Origin: Chloroflexota bacterium
GTDB lineage: Bacteria; Chloroflexota; UBA11872
Direction: 5' to 3'
Length of the DNA stretch: 64,000 nucleotides
Assembly (NCBI GenBank): GCA_022825895.1
Contig: JAJDVX010000019.1
Span: forward strand, 1-64,000
Shown in pieces: positions 9,582 through 19,146 of the stretch; position 1 is the first letter of the stretch; each line of letters opens with the position of its first letter. Position numbers and translations under genes: made by a program. Under the pieces are notes generated by a model. It saw only the letters and a program-made list of their open reading frames with translations, had not been told where the DNA came from and made no database searches.

Positions 9582-9686
9582 CGTTCACGGTCGGACCTCA
9601 GTGCCTTGCCCTGCACCGCCACGCCTAGGCATGACTGGCCTAGCCGTGCCGGGCCACGAGTTTTCAGCTCGGTCCGACCGTGAACG
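9582..9686. repeat. Long hairpin A (16-bp perfect stem)
   Basis: CGTTCACGGTCGGACC at 9582-9597 is the exact reverse complement of 9671-9686. The 73-nt interior holds a second, imperfect hairpin (CACGCCTAGGC / GCCTAGCCGTG, one mismatch). Confidence 0.8.
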
Positions 9687-9708
9687 GTGGGAGCATGACA
9701 CAGGTCTT

Positions 9709-9834
9709 CATAGGCCCAGAGACCACGGGCGAACCCGACCTACCACACGCCAGGCCACGCCTAGCACAGCCATGTCCTAGCCGTGCCACGCCGTGATTCA
9801 CAAGCTAGGTTTGCCCGTGGTCTCTGGGCCTATG
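9709..9834. repeat. Long hairpin B (22-bp perfect stem)
   Basis: The 22 nt at 9709-9730 (starting CATAGGCCCAGAGACC) are exactly complementary to 9813-9834, and pairing extends four more pairs inward with one G-T. The interior again holds CACGCCTAG...CTAGCCGTG. Confidence 0.85.
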
Positions 9835-9958
9835 TCCCGCAGGTGGACGATGTGGGTGGACCCTGCCTAGCCGCGCCGGGCCAAGCCACGCCTAGCCCTT
9901 CGGGGCCTTGCTGGGCCGTGCCTCGCCCTGGTTTCAGGTTGATCGTCCACCTGCGGGA
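9835..9958. repeat. Long hairpin C (17-bp perfect stem)
   Basis: TCCCGCAGGTGGACGAT at 9835-9851 is exactly complementary to 9942-9958. It directly abuts hairpin B. The interior has GCCTAGCCGCG, CCACGCCTAGC and GGGCCGTGCC modules like those of A and B. Confidence 0.82.
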
Positions 9959-9981
9959 CCCCAGTTTGACAGACGCTCTCC

Positions 9982-10010
9982 TTGACACCCGCCCGCCCAT
10001 TGGCTAAAAT
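9982..10010 (+). promoter_or_regulatory. Sigma70-type promoter of the transposase
   Basis: TTGACA at 9982-9987, a 17-nt spacer, and TAAAAT at 10005-10010, 27 nt before the transposase ATG. It lies just downstream of hairpin C. Confidence 0.75.
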
Positions 10011-10037
10011 ACTTCCATAAATAGAGAGGGGCGGCTG

Positions 10038-11000
10038 ATGAGCAGGAACGCGAGCAGCAAGGGACCGGGGCGGGCAGACCGCAAGGGAATGTCCCTGCCC
10101 GAGATCATCCGGCTGTTCCCGGACGATGAGGCCGCCGAGGCGTGGTTCGTGAAGACCCGATGGCCCGAAGGCGTCACCTGCCCGCATTGTCAGTCTGACA
10201 ACATCCTGCACGTCAAGAGCCGCAAGCCGCAGCCCTACCGGTGCCGGGCCTGCCGCAAGCATTTCTCTGTCCGGACCGGCACGCTGATGCACGGCTCCAA
10301 CCTCGGGCTGCAGACTTGGGCGCTGGCCTTTTTCCTGGTGGCGACCGGCATCAAGGGCACGGCCAGCATGAAGCTGCACCGGGACCTCGGCATAACTCAG
10401 AAGACCGCCTGGCACTTGGCGCACCGTATCCGGGAGACTTGGCGGGACAATGCCCCGCAGTTCGCCGGTCCGGTGGAGGCGGACGAGACGTACTTCGGCG
10501 GCAAGGAAGGGAACAAGCACGCGAGCAAGCGCCGGAACGCTGGCCGCGGCAAGGTCGGCAAGACTCCGGTCGCCGGTGTGAAGGACCGGGCGACGGGGAG
10601 GGTAAGCGCGGCGGTGGTGCCGAACACCAAGACCGAGACCCTCCAGCCGTTCGTTGAGGAACGCTTGGAACCGGGGGCGATGGTTTACACCGACGAATGG
10701 TGGGCCTATCGGAACCTCCCGAACCGGCAGGCCGTGCGGCATGGTGTCGGCCAATGGGTCGACGGCCAAGTACACACGAACAATCTCGAGAGCTTTTGGT
10801 CCCTGATGAAGCGCGGTTTTCATGGCTCTTATCACAAGATGAGTCCGAAGCACTTGGACCGGTACGTTCGGGAGTTCGAGGGGCGGCACAACCAGCGGGA
10901 CCTCGACACGATTGACCAGGTGCGCGGGATGGTGCGGGGGACGGAGGGCAAGCGGCTCAGCTACAGGGACCTGACGGCCGGCGGGCCTGCTTATCCCTAG
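10038..11000 (+). CDS. IS1595-family (ISXO2-like) transposase
   Basis: The 320-residue transposase has an N-terminal zinc ribbon (CPHC near residue 54 and CRAC near 74) for DNA binding. The DDE-type core follows: VEADETYFGGK (first acidic residue), YTDEWWAY (second) and HTNNLESFWSLMKRG (third region, with the Asn/Glu typical of this family). AGAGGGGCGG provides a ribosome site before the ATG. The frame is intact. The gene lies between the hairpin array and the passenger genes inside the bounded element. Confidence 0.92.
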   Translation: MSRNASSKGPGRADRKGMSLPEIIRLFPDDEAAEAWFVKTRWPEGVTCPHCQSDNILHVKSRKPQPYRCRACRKHFSVRTGTLMHGSNLGLQTWALAFFLVATGIKGTASMKLHRDLGITQKTAWHLAHRIRETWRDNAPQFAGPVEADETYFGGKEGNKHASKRRNAGRGKVGKTPVAGVKDRATGRVSAAVVPNTKTETLQPFVEERLEPGAMVYTDEWWAYRNLPNRQAVRHGVGQWVDGQVHTNNLESFWSLMKRGFHGSYHKMSPKHLDRYVREFEGRHNQRDLDTIDQVRGMVRGTEGKRLSYRDLTAGGPAYP

Positions 11001-11036
11001 CCGGGGGACACGGCGGGCGGTGTTACTCTACCGGCC

Positions 11037-11108
11037 GCTACACAGTCGGGACTTCCTCGCGGCCTCGGACGGGTCGCGCTGGGTCACTGTGTAGCAACAG
11101 GGAAGTCC
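11037..11108. repeat. Two interleaved inverted repeats after the transposase
   Basis: GCTACACAGT (11037-11046) pairs with ACTGTGTAGC (11086-11095). GGACTTCC (11049-11056) pairs with GGAAGTCC (11101-11108). The arms alternate, so the two stems would form a pseudoknot or be mutually exclusive. Confidence 0.6.
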
Positions 11109-11166
11109 GCCCAGCGGTTCTGTTCGGGGCCGCGTTTGCTACCGGGCCTCCCAAGGGAACCGATCC

Positions 11167-11493
11167 GTGCCGTTCAATGTTGGCCCTTTTGAGATCATCG
11201 TGGCCGCCGTCGTGATTGGCGGCTTCCTTTTGCTCATCACGTCGAAGCAACGGGCGGGACGGCCGCCACAGAGCGAGGAGGCCCGCCTTGCCTCCCGCTC
11301 CCTTGACGAGCTGGTGGCCGAGGGCTGGCGGATCGAATCCGAGTCGACCGAGTACGTGTTTTTGGTGAAGGGGCGGCCGGTCAATCATCTGCTGCACTTT
11401 TTCGTCGGCATTTTCACGCTGGGCGTTTGGTGGATCGTCTGGATACTGGTGGCGGCCAATGGAGGCGAGCGGCGGCATACGGTCAAGCGGTAG
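11167..11493 (+). CDS. Small two-span membrane protein, IS1595 passenger
   Basis: A 108-residue protein with an N-terminal membrane helix (residues ~7-25), a soluble segment (LDELVAEGWRIESESTEYVFLVKG) and a second helix (~78-97, FVGIFTLGVWWIVWILVAANGG), ending in basic residues. The layout of a short soluble domain then HLLHFFVGIFTLGVWW is seen in small bacterial and phage membrane proteins of unknown role. GTG start at 11167. It lies inside the IS1595-like element downstream of the transposase, so it is a passenger gene. Function unknown. Confidence 0.65.
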   Translation: MPFNVGPFEIIVAAVVIGGFLLLITSKQRAGRPPQSEEARLASRSLDELVAEGWRIESESTEYVFLVKGRPVNHLLHFFVGIFTLGVWWIVWILVAANGGERRHTVKR

Positions 11494-11529
11494 GGCAAGG
11501 GTCGGCTGTTCAGACTGGACAGCCGCAGA

Positions 11530-11535
11530 TATAAT
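11530..11535 (+). promoter_or_regulatory. TATAAT candidate -10 box
   Basis: A perfect TATAAT about 80 nt before the gene at 11617. The -35 region is weak. A small hairpin (GGCTGT at 11504-11509 with ACAGCC at 11518-11523) lies just upstream and could end the previous transcript or act as an operator. Confidence 0.4.
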
Positions 11536-11616
11536 GTGCTAGGCGCAGTTGCCCGCCATCGGCGGCCCGACGCCTAATCGGCGGGGAACAGGGACCCTCG
11601 CTACGGAGGAACCGGC

Positions 11617-11814
11617 ATGACGGCAGACGGCGAACGGCTCGCACGCCTAGAGGGTGCCTATGAACACTTGGCAACCAAGGCCGATATTGCCGAACTTCGT
11701 GGGGAACTAAAGGTCGAATTGTCCAACATTGAGAACCGACTGACGCGCTGGGTCATTGGGGCGGCCGGGGTTGCGGCCGGCATCATCATCGCCGTCGATC
11801 GGTTGTGGACCTAA
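11617..11814 (+). CDS. ATKAD-family small coiled-coil/membrane protein, passenger
   Basis: A 65-residue protein. Residues 1-42 form a coiled coil with LARLEGAYEHLATKAD; one membrane helix (~44-60) is followed by the tail AVDRLWT. It matches the product at 48117-48314 in length and at about 35 of 65 positions, so the same small gene is found both inside and outside the element. GGAGG lies 7-8 nt before the ATG. The stop overlaps the next start by one base (TAATG). Function unknown. Confidence 0.7.
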   Translation: MTADGERLARLEGAYEHLATKADIAELRGELKVELSNIENRLTRWVIGAAGVAAGIIIAVDRLWT

Positions 11815-11984
11815 TGCCCCGCAAGCGCAAGCGCGGCCGGCCTCCGGTCAAGACCATGCCGCCGCCGATACCCGACACCCCGGAGAACATCGCCCTTGCG
11901 TGCATGATGGGGCCGCCGAAGACCGAGTGGGACTACCTGAAGGCGGCCCCGGAGAGCCAGAAAGCCGAACCTGTTTCCGATTGA
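11814..11984 (+). CDS. 56-residue basic/proline-rich protein, passenger
   Basis: Encodes a 56-residue protein starting MPRKRKRGRPPVKTMPPP, an AT-hook-like KRGRPP basic patch, then IPDTPENIALACMMGPPK and EWDYLKAAPE. The DTPENIA...GPPKxEWDYLK pattern looks like a conserved small-protein motif. The start codon shares a base with the upstream stop (TAATG), so it is translated with the coiled-coil gene. It may bind DNA through the GRP motif (inference). Confidence 0.6.
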   Translation: MPRKRKRGRPPVKTMPPPIPDTPENIALACMMGPPKTEWDYLKAAPESQKAEPVSD

Positions 11985-11994
11985 CTCGCGGCGG

Positions 11995-12020
11995 CTTGGC
12001 TAGCACGGTATATAAGTCCC
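11995..12020. repeat. Right terminal inverted repeat of IS1595-like element
   Basis: CTTGGCTAGCACGGTATATA then AGTCCC. The reverse complement begins GGGACTTATATACC and matches the left end at 22 of 26 positions. Confidence 0.85.
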
Positions 12021-12028
12021 TTCGGAAA
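12021..12028. repeat. Right target-site duplication (TTCGGAAA)
   Basis: Matches TTTGGAAA at 9520-9527 except at the third base. Confidence 0.75.
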
Positions 12029-12141
12029 AAACTCTTACGCGCGCAACCCGCCCCCCGCCCGCCACCCCGGGTCCCCGCCACCTGCCACCCCAATGCGGCA
12101 AGCTGATCCCCCCTCCCGCACCACCCGGCGAACCTCAGTGA
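12029..12141 (+). pseudogene. Proline-rich leader ORF, 3' part
   Basis: Continues the frame cut by the IS1595-like element, giving KTLTRATRPPP and a proline-rich tail. It ends in TGA at 12139-12141, which overlaps the GTG start of the glycosyltransferase gene (GTGA). The intact homologue at 45 kb overlaps its downstream gene in the same manner. Confidence 0.55.
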
Positions 12142-13643
12142 CCCAGCCGGACCCGCCGCCGCCCCAGCCGCCCATCATCCTCTCGCGCCGCGACCTGGCC
12201 CGAGCCGCCGTCATCACCATGTTTGCCGGCCTCGTTTACCTCCTGTCATCCGGCGCCCACGCCTACAGCGTCGACGAAATCACCAACTACGCCTCGGCCC
12301 GCGCCCTCGTCGAAACCGGGAGCCCTGACCTCGGCGGAGACCAACCGATTCCCCGCGAGCAACTGCTGACCCTCGCGCATCCCACAGCCGACCGATTGAC
12401 TGGCCGCTACGGCCTGCTTTCATGGGCGGCCATCACGCCCGCCTACCTCGTCGCCAAGTGGATCGGTTCAGAGCCACCCTCGCCATCCCCCGCGTTTCCG
12501 CAGCCGAGTGTCGTCCGGCCGTTGGCCGCCTTGCTCTACGGTCCTGTAGTCGCGGCCACCCTTGTGGGCGCGACCTACCTGCTCGGCCGAAACCTCAGCC
12601 TGCGCCCCCGTTACGCCTTGGCCGCCGCGCTGCTACTGGCCTTTGCCAGTCCGCTCTGGGTCTATGCAAAAGGTCTGGCAAATATCCCGCTGGCCGCGCT
12701 CTTGGCGATACTCACCCTGCTCGCAATTTCGACCAATATTCCAGGCGCCCGCCGTTGGGCCATTGCCGGTGCGTTGGCCGGATTGACCGTCGTCGTCCGT
12801 CCGGAGTTGATTGCGTTCGCCTTGGTTGTCGGCACCGTGAGCCTGCTCACCTGGCGGGCCGGCTGGCGAACCGGCCTGACGTGCTCAGGCACATTTGCTG
12901 CTTCGTCGGCGGCAATCGTTCTTCCAGGTGTGGGCCTCTGGAATATCTACCGGACAGGAGAATTCTTCGACGTCGGTTACCGAACGGCCTCAATCCTATG
13001 GCAGACCGACCGCGCGTATATCGGCGTATTCGGCGTGCTGGCCAGTCCGAGTTTCGGCTTGATGGTCTTCATGCCCGTGGCGGCGATCGGCCTTTGGGGG
13101 CTCCTCCGAATGGCGGGAAGCCGACCAATCTGGTTGGCCATGCTCGCGCTTGTCGTAGTAGCGACCATAGGCTACGGATCGTTTCGGGACTGGCACGGCG
13201 GGGTGTCGTGGGGTCCTCGGTATCTAACCGCCGTCACGCCATTCCTTGCGCTTGGTGTGGGCGCGCTTCTCCAGGCGCGCATGACTACCTGGCTGATGCG
13301 GCTGACCACCGCCGGACTGGCCGCATGGTCGCTGGGTCTGTCCGTGCTCGGCGTGCTCTTTGACTACCAGCGAGGCTGGCAAAACTTGTGGGAGCACGGC
13401 GCGCGCCCGGAACAGGTGCTCTGGAATCCTCACTTCTCGCTCATCGGTGCTCACCTGCGCCTGGCCCGACATTGGCAGGACGGCCTGATCGGACCTGACC
13501 TCTATCTATTCCAACGCTTTGGCCCGTGGGCCTTCGTGCTCCTAGCCTTCGGCATGCTCTTTGTGATCGGTGTCGCCCTCGTCGTGCGGGCGCACAGTTC
13601 TGGGTGCGATCACGACTCGCTGCCTACTGCCAGACGTTGGTAG
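12138..13643 (+). CDS. Multi-pass membrane glycosyltransferase-like protein (GT-C fold)
   Basis: The ~501-residue protein has roughly ten hydrophobic spans. Traits of GT-C polyprenyl-phosphate-sugar transferases are a first extracytoplasmic loop with an acidic residue (AYSVDEITNYASA) and the late motif DWHGGVSWGPRYLTAVTPFLALG. It likely transfers a sugar to a cell-envelope acceptor on the outer face; donor and acceptor are unknown. The GTG at 12138 is preferred because it overlaps the leader-ORF stop as GTGA; an ATG at 12093 in frame is possible. The IS1595-like element now separates it from its original leader and promoter. Confidence 0.7.
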   Translation: MTQPDPPPPQPPIILSRRDLARAAVITMFAGLVYLLSSGAHAYSVDEITNYASARALVETGSPDLGGDQPIPREQLLTLAHPTADRLTGRYGLLSWAAITPAYLVAKWIGSEPPSPSPAFPQPSVVRPLAALLYGPVVAATLVGATYLLGRNLSLRPRYALAAALLLAFASPLWVYAKGLANIPLAALLAILTLLAISTNIPGARRWAIAGALAGLTVVVRPELIAFALVVGTVSLLTWRAGWRTGLTCSGTFAASSAAIVLPGVGLWNIYRTGEFFDVGYRTASILWQTDRAYIGVFGVLASPSFGLMVFMPVAAIGLWGLLRMAGSRPIWLAMLALVVVATIGYGSFRDWHGGVSWGPRYLTAVTPFLALGVGALLQARMTTWLMRLTTAGLAAWSLGLSVLGVLFDYQRGWQNLWEHGARPEQVLWNPHFSLIGAHLRLARHWQDGLIGPDLYLFQRFGPWAFVLLAFGMLFVIGVALVVRAHSSGCDHDSLPTARRW

Positions 13644-13695
13644 CACTGGTGCCCGCGTCTCGGCCGCATTCAAGCGTTCTTGCATTTGATTCGAC

Positions 13696-16557
13696 TTAGC
13701 TAGTGATCATCGCGTCAAGCGAACCTTCATAGGCGTCATACGTCCACTCGCCGCTTGCGGTCAGCGAGAATTGCACGACGGGGATAAGTGCGACCTCGCG
13801 GTTACGATTGAGCAGGCGCACGGCAAGCACCCAGTCACCCTGGCCAAACTCCCGATCGACGCGCTCAATGGGCGCGTATGCGGAACCATCCCAGATCGTC
13901 AATGTCGCCGTCCGAGGATCGAACCGGTACAGATAAAAGTACTCGTGAACATCGGTTTCACGCACGGGCTGAAGGCGCCCGATGAACCAGCGCGCTGACG
14001 GACGTGCACGGCGGTCAGCGCGAGATTCGCCCGGCAGCCGCCAAGGCGATGCATCAACTGACATCACGACCCGATCCTGTCCGGTCCAACGCTCGGAGGC
14101 ACGGTCGATAAACGTCGCAGTAAAGCCAATGTGCCCGTCGACCTCATGCACATCGGAAAGCTGGACGCTGAAGTGTTTTGGTGGTGGCTCGACAGTCCGC
14201 GGAATCAGTCCGTCGGGCGCATACGCGGCGACGCTGTCATTCCACCAAATCGGTCGGCGAGACGTGGCCACAAATGCCGACGGTGCCAGGTGAGCCGAAG
14301 TGACTATGAGGTCAGGATCTCGATTGCCAAGCTCCTCAATGCGAAGGTCGAATAGGACGTGTAGAACCGACGTATCCACCTCGCCATAGAGACTGGATTG
14401 TGGCAGAACCGCAGCGGCTCGTAAGGCGTCCTGTGGGTCCAAGTCCGAGCCTAAGTAGACTGTGGATTCTGCCGGAATCGAACTTCGAAGAGCCTCGTAG
14501 GATTGAGGCGAGGGTGAGACGTCGAGTTCCTTGAACGCAGGCCGGATCCGGTACCAGGTGTCGCCCCCATCGCGGATGATCAACTCGAAGAGTTCAGGAT
14601 CCAGTAACCATCGCACCGCATGATCCGGCAATTCGCTCAGCCAGCTCTCCGTTGTGTGCACATAGCTGATACCGAGCGCGCGGATCGCGGCAGGCTCGAG
14701 AGACCGTATGGCGTCCTTATATTCGGGTCCGTTCCGACGATGATGTGCAGGAAATCCGCAAAGCCAGACGCATTTCGCCGGCCAGTCGCAACCGCCATCG
14801 CGCTGGGATGGGGAGAGAGTACCCGCGCATCAGGCGGCGTGTGCTCGCGGATGAACTTCGCCACAACGTCGGACCTAAAGGGTCTGACGGCGTGTCGACC
14901 CAGGAACCATTCGTGAAACTCCCGCGGTCCTTGCGACATATTGAAGAATTGCGGGCCGCGCTCGAGGGCAAGGCGCAGGGCTTGCGTCGATGCCGCAACA
15001 GTCGGCCAGGTCACGAGGACAATGAGACCAAGCGCCGCAATGTAGCGATGTTGCCTCTGAAGCGCCGCGAGGCGGAACGCCGCGGCGATGAGTAACGCCA
15101 CCAGCGCGAAGTTGCGAGCGTTCCCGTCCATTCGGGAAACGTCTGCCGGAATGGGTTCATAGCGCAGCACCAATGCGGCCGCGAGAAACAAACCACTTCC
15201 TGCAGCCAACATCCGAACCAAGGGGCTTCGCCAGGCGAACAATAGGGCAAAAATGGCGACCACGAATGGTCCGACACCGAGTACGCCGACACCGCCGGAT
15301 TGACGAGTCAACGTGCCCAGCGGCCGTCGGCTGCCGGGATCGTCGATCAATTGCAGCGTCATGGCGGCGTCCGATGAGCCGGCCAGGAAGCCCGTTACAA
15401 ACCCGCCGCTTGCTGCAAGAAGCACGATGGTTAGTGCCGGCCCAGCGGCAGCGGCAAGGAATTCAGGCCGTAGCTTGCTGTGAATGCCGTGCGTTTGTGC
15501 TTTCCCCGGATCGGTCAGCTTTCGGTGTTGTCCAGTGAAGTCGCCCAGAAAGCGCGCGAGTTCATATGTGATCCACAACGAAAGCCCGATCAGCGCGACA
15601 GCTTCATCGACCAATCCAACGAAGCCAAGAAGAGCCGAGAGTGTGAAGGTTGATCTCCACGACCGACCGCCGCCAGCGGCGACACGCTCCAGCACCGTGA
15701 ACGCCAGCGCGTACGCAAGTGGAAATGACGGCCTCCAGATGTTCGGTGGAGCCGCATCGAAGTTTGTATTTAGCGGCAACTCAAATGACGGGGAATACAC
15801 TTCAACTAACGCAGTACGAAACCCTGTTCCGGGGACTCCCGTCGGCACGGGAATATGTAAGATGTTTGGCGGGTTCGGTGAGCCAAATAATGTCCACCCA
15901 CCCGCTGTCAGGAGAAGTGGGCTTAGCGTTATGGTTGCTGCCCATCCCCCGTGTTTATAAGTGCAGGCCACGGCAACCAGCGCGAGGCTTGTCCAGATAA
16001 ATGCGCCCAGTAGCTCGTTAACGAACGCCAGATCAGGGCCTTCCGGTGGGGTCAACAACCCAATCAGCATGTCAGTCCCGTAGTGATAAGGCGCAGGCTG
16101 CCCAGGGTTCCATGGTAGGACGGGTGGAAAGCCGCCGACGCGAATGGACGCAGCGAGTCCATGGTGTGTATCTCGTCATCGGCAATTGACAGGAGTCGGC
16201 GTCCGGCCAACGCAAGCCAAAAGATCGACAAGGCCGTGGCAACGAAAATCGCTGCGGTAGACAGCGGCACGTGCAACGCCGAACGTGTGCGCTACGCCAA
16301 TACGGCCCCGACGCCCACGATAACGATCCATGCAGCGACGCCGCCCGCCAAGCCGGGAGTTAGGAACATGGCGAAGCTCGCGATAAGGCCCCAGAGCGCA
16401 AGCCCACGGCCAAGCCCTGGGCAAGCGCCAGGAAGCTGTCGTTCTGTCGCAGCAGCACGCGCGAAACCACGAAGCCAATGAGTGCAAGGGTAAGCAGCTC
16501 GACAGCGAGAATTAGGAGTCCTGGGACGACCGAAGGATCGATGGTCGGGCCGCTCAT
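13696..16557 (-). pseudogene. Decayed GT-C-type membrane protein gene (multiple frameshifts)
   Basis: Four pieces in changing frames make one protein of about 950 residues. The start is MSGPTIDPSVVPG at 16557. The frame changes near 16400, has an in-frame TAG at 16292-16294, and shifts again near 16150, restoring VLPWNPGQPAPYHYGTD, a GT-C-like loop. The third shift is near 14700, where CTCTCGAG looks like a 2-bp gain; after it the frame reads LEPAAIRALGISYVHTTE into the C-terminal domain. The 4-bp ATGA overlap with the gene before it shows they were one operon. Sequencing error cannot be excluded, but four lesions in one gene favour real decay. Confidence 0.7.
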
Positions 16558-18782
16558 GTTCTAGTCAACGTGTTCGAAGATGTACGGAGGCGTCGTTCCG
16601 AAGATGCCGGCCTCGCGGGCGCAGCTGCCAGCAAAGCGGCCAAACCAGCTGCCGCGGCGGCTCCAGTCAGCGTCTGATAGGCCGCGCCGTCGGAAACGCT
16701 GTGGTTGTCAAAGGGCTCATACCAGGCGAATAGCGCCCTGCGAAAATCGGTAAACGACCAATCTATGGGTGGAAGATCGATAGGATTCCGCCACAGCTCT
16801 GGCGCATTTACGTAAATGCTGGCAGAGAGCAGACTGCCGCTCCGGTTGCCGTGATGGAACTCCTCGGGCGTGGCAAGAATGTAAAGGGATCCTGCGGCCA
16901 GGTATACAGCCGCCGCGATCCCGAGGGCGTGGCTGGTGCGATTTGCAAATTCTCCGCGCTTCCACGCGAACCCAGCTACGGCCGAGACTCCAACTGCCGC
17001 CAGCACTGCAACTATGGGCATCGGATAGGCGACGTGTCGTACAAACTCCTGGGGAGCGTCGGGCCTGAGCCGGACCATGTACACGCTGATGCCAAGTTTT
17101 ACAACAATGTTGGTAATGACGGCAGCCGGAAGAACAAAGTACGCCCACCGACGGCGTGCCAGATCAATGGAGCCGATTAAGACTAGGAAGAGAATGGCTG
17201 CCATAAGGAGGGGAAAACGTACGTCATCCAGCAATACCAGGCGCGACACCCTAGGCCAGGTTACGCCCCCGACAATGCCCATGTTCGAAACAAGGTTCTC
17301 AAAGGAAAAGTCTTGGCCGGCAACGGGCCACGGACGCCCAAGGCGCACCAAGCTAAAGACGACCAAGGGAAAGACGAAAACTGCACTGGTCGCGATTCCG
17401 GCGCCCGTCCATCGCGATGGCGTCGCGGCAAAGGCGGCTAGTAGAAGGAGCCCGGCGTAGAGCGGTCCTTCGGGTCGCGTAACTGCGAGCGCGGCTGCCA
17501 CACCGCCGAGCGCCAGAATCGAGTGACGTGGCTCGACAGTGCGTAGAACATGCATGAAGCTCCACACGGCGGCAGCCAGCAAAGCGATGAAGACTGGATC
17601 GGGTTCAGCGGAACCCAGACTGTAGATTTGGACTGGAGGCAGCACCGTTGCGATGACCGCAATCGCGAAGGACGCCGAGCGGCTCGCCTTCGCTGCCAGT
17701 GCTGCCCGATAGATCAGCCAGGGGAGTAGGACATTCGCGATGAACATTGGAGCAAGAGCGGCTGGAAACGTTCGTCCGAAGAAAGCAAAGGATCCGAGCA
17801 GGAGAAGCGGCAGTCCGGGAAGGCTTGCCCGATTCTCCCAGATTGGATAGTCCCCGCCACTCGCAATCGCATCGGCAGTTGCCCAGAATTGGCCTAGGTC
17901 GTCAATTGTGATCTCGGAATACGAGGCGGCTTGAAAGCCGCCTACGAGCAACAATGCAAGCGTGGCGATTCCCGGAGCAAAGCCAGCAAGGATGCGTCGA
18001 AACCGCTCGGTGTGACTCAGTTCGACAGGCAAGTTCTCGCTTCGCCAGAGGAGGAACATTGCCAGCATCAGCCACCCGGCGACAAAAAAAGCAAGCGATT
18101 GGGCGCTGGCGGATGTCGCGAGTTCGTGTCGCGGGGCAGCCGGAAGAGTTGTAATCAAGGCCGTAATCCACGCCGCCCCGGTCGGGAGCACGCGGAGTCC
18201 GATTCCAGTTCGCAGCCGAGTTGCTGGCAACGGCGAGACCCGCATCAGGCTGATCACGACGGCAGCTCCCACCAGCCAGCCTGGCAATGCCCACTGCAGG
18301 CCAAGCGGCCCACCGGCAATGGCCACGTGGAGCAGCGCGGCGCATCAAACGCCGGCGGCCCCGCCGTACGCGGCGTCCATCGCCAAGTCAACGCCTGTCG
18401 CGTGTCGGTATGCCGCGGCTTGGGCAAGCACCAGCGCTGACAGCAATACCCACCCGAGGGCGCTGATCTGGGTTGTGAAGTGAGCCAACGTGGGACTGGT
18501 GTGCATTGCGACGGTGAAGAGTAGAAAGGGGAGGCTTGAAAGGAGGCTTGCTGCTGCACCTGAAAAAAGACGGTCGCGCCTGGAGTGCCAGGAGACGCCG
18601 ATCGGAATCGCAGCAAGCACGGCGCCAGCGATAAGCGCCTCAGCACTGGGGAGCGCCCGTCCGACTGGACCGCCCACAAAAACGAGCCCGGTGTACCCTG
18701 CGACCGCTGAATTCAGCGCAGCAAGAGCCAATTTGGCGATTCTTGCGGGGCTCGGAGGCTGAACGGCCAATGCCCTCAGCAT
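16554..18782 (-). pseudogene. GT-C-type membrane protein gene with internal TGA
   Basis: One frame runs from the ATG at 18782 to the stop at 16554, broken only by a TGA at 18345-18347 (after GGAAGV). Without it the protein would be about 742 residues of mostly membrane helices, with a loop SEITIDDLGQFWATADAI in the position of the GT-C catalytic loop and later SAEPDPVFIALLAA. If translated in pieces, it is a 145-residue N-part and a ~590-residue C-part restarting at GTG 18326. It is coupled to the next pseudogene by an ATGA overlap. Probably an inactivated cell-envelope glycosyltransferase. Confidence 0.55.
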
Positions 18783-19146
18783 TGATTCCCGTCTAGTCAA
18801 CGCGAAGTTCGAACACAGCACCATGCCGCAGGCGCGAAATGGCAAAGATGGCTAACAGTCGCCCTCCACCCCTGTGTCATTGCCGATCCGGATTCCGATC
18901 CGCGTTGATTTGCAAGAAACCTGCCTCGACGCGAAGACACGCTGGACGAACGATCCCGGCCGCGACATCTGTATTCCGACACGATCAGCCTCTTGACCTC
19001 TCCGGCTCTTTCGACTTGGCGCGCTTCTCGGTGTGCGATGGTAGCGCCAAGAAACAGCCGGAATCGTGGTCTCGCAAGCCGATGCGGATGGGTTTCCGTG
19101 ACTTCGGCGATTGTGAGTTGCAGCCGCACCCGGAAAGAAGCGAAGA
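18783..19146. other. Intergenic region between divergent genes
   Basis: 364 bp between the minus-strand glycosyltransferase-like pseudogene and the plus-strand sulfatase. No gene, clear promoter or repeat was recognised. Confidence 0.5.

Larger units (their letters stand above)
9528..12020 (+). mobile_element. Complete IS1595-family element with passenger genes
   Basis: The 2,493-bp element is bounded by inverted repeats beginning GGG(G/A)CTTATATACC and ending TAGCCAAG, with 22 of 26 positions matching. It is flanked by 8-bp direct repeats differing at one base. It carries a hairpin array, a strong promoter, the transposase and three small passenger genes. Removing the element plus one target copy gives GAAGAGTTTTTTGG followed by AAAAAACTCTTACGCGCG, identical to the uninterrupted site at 45 kb (minus strand). 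That comparison fixes both ends. Confidence 0.88.
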
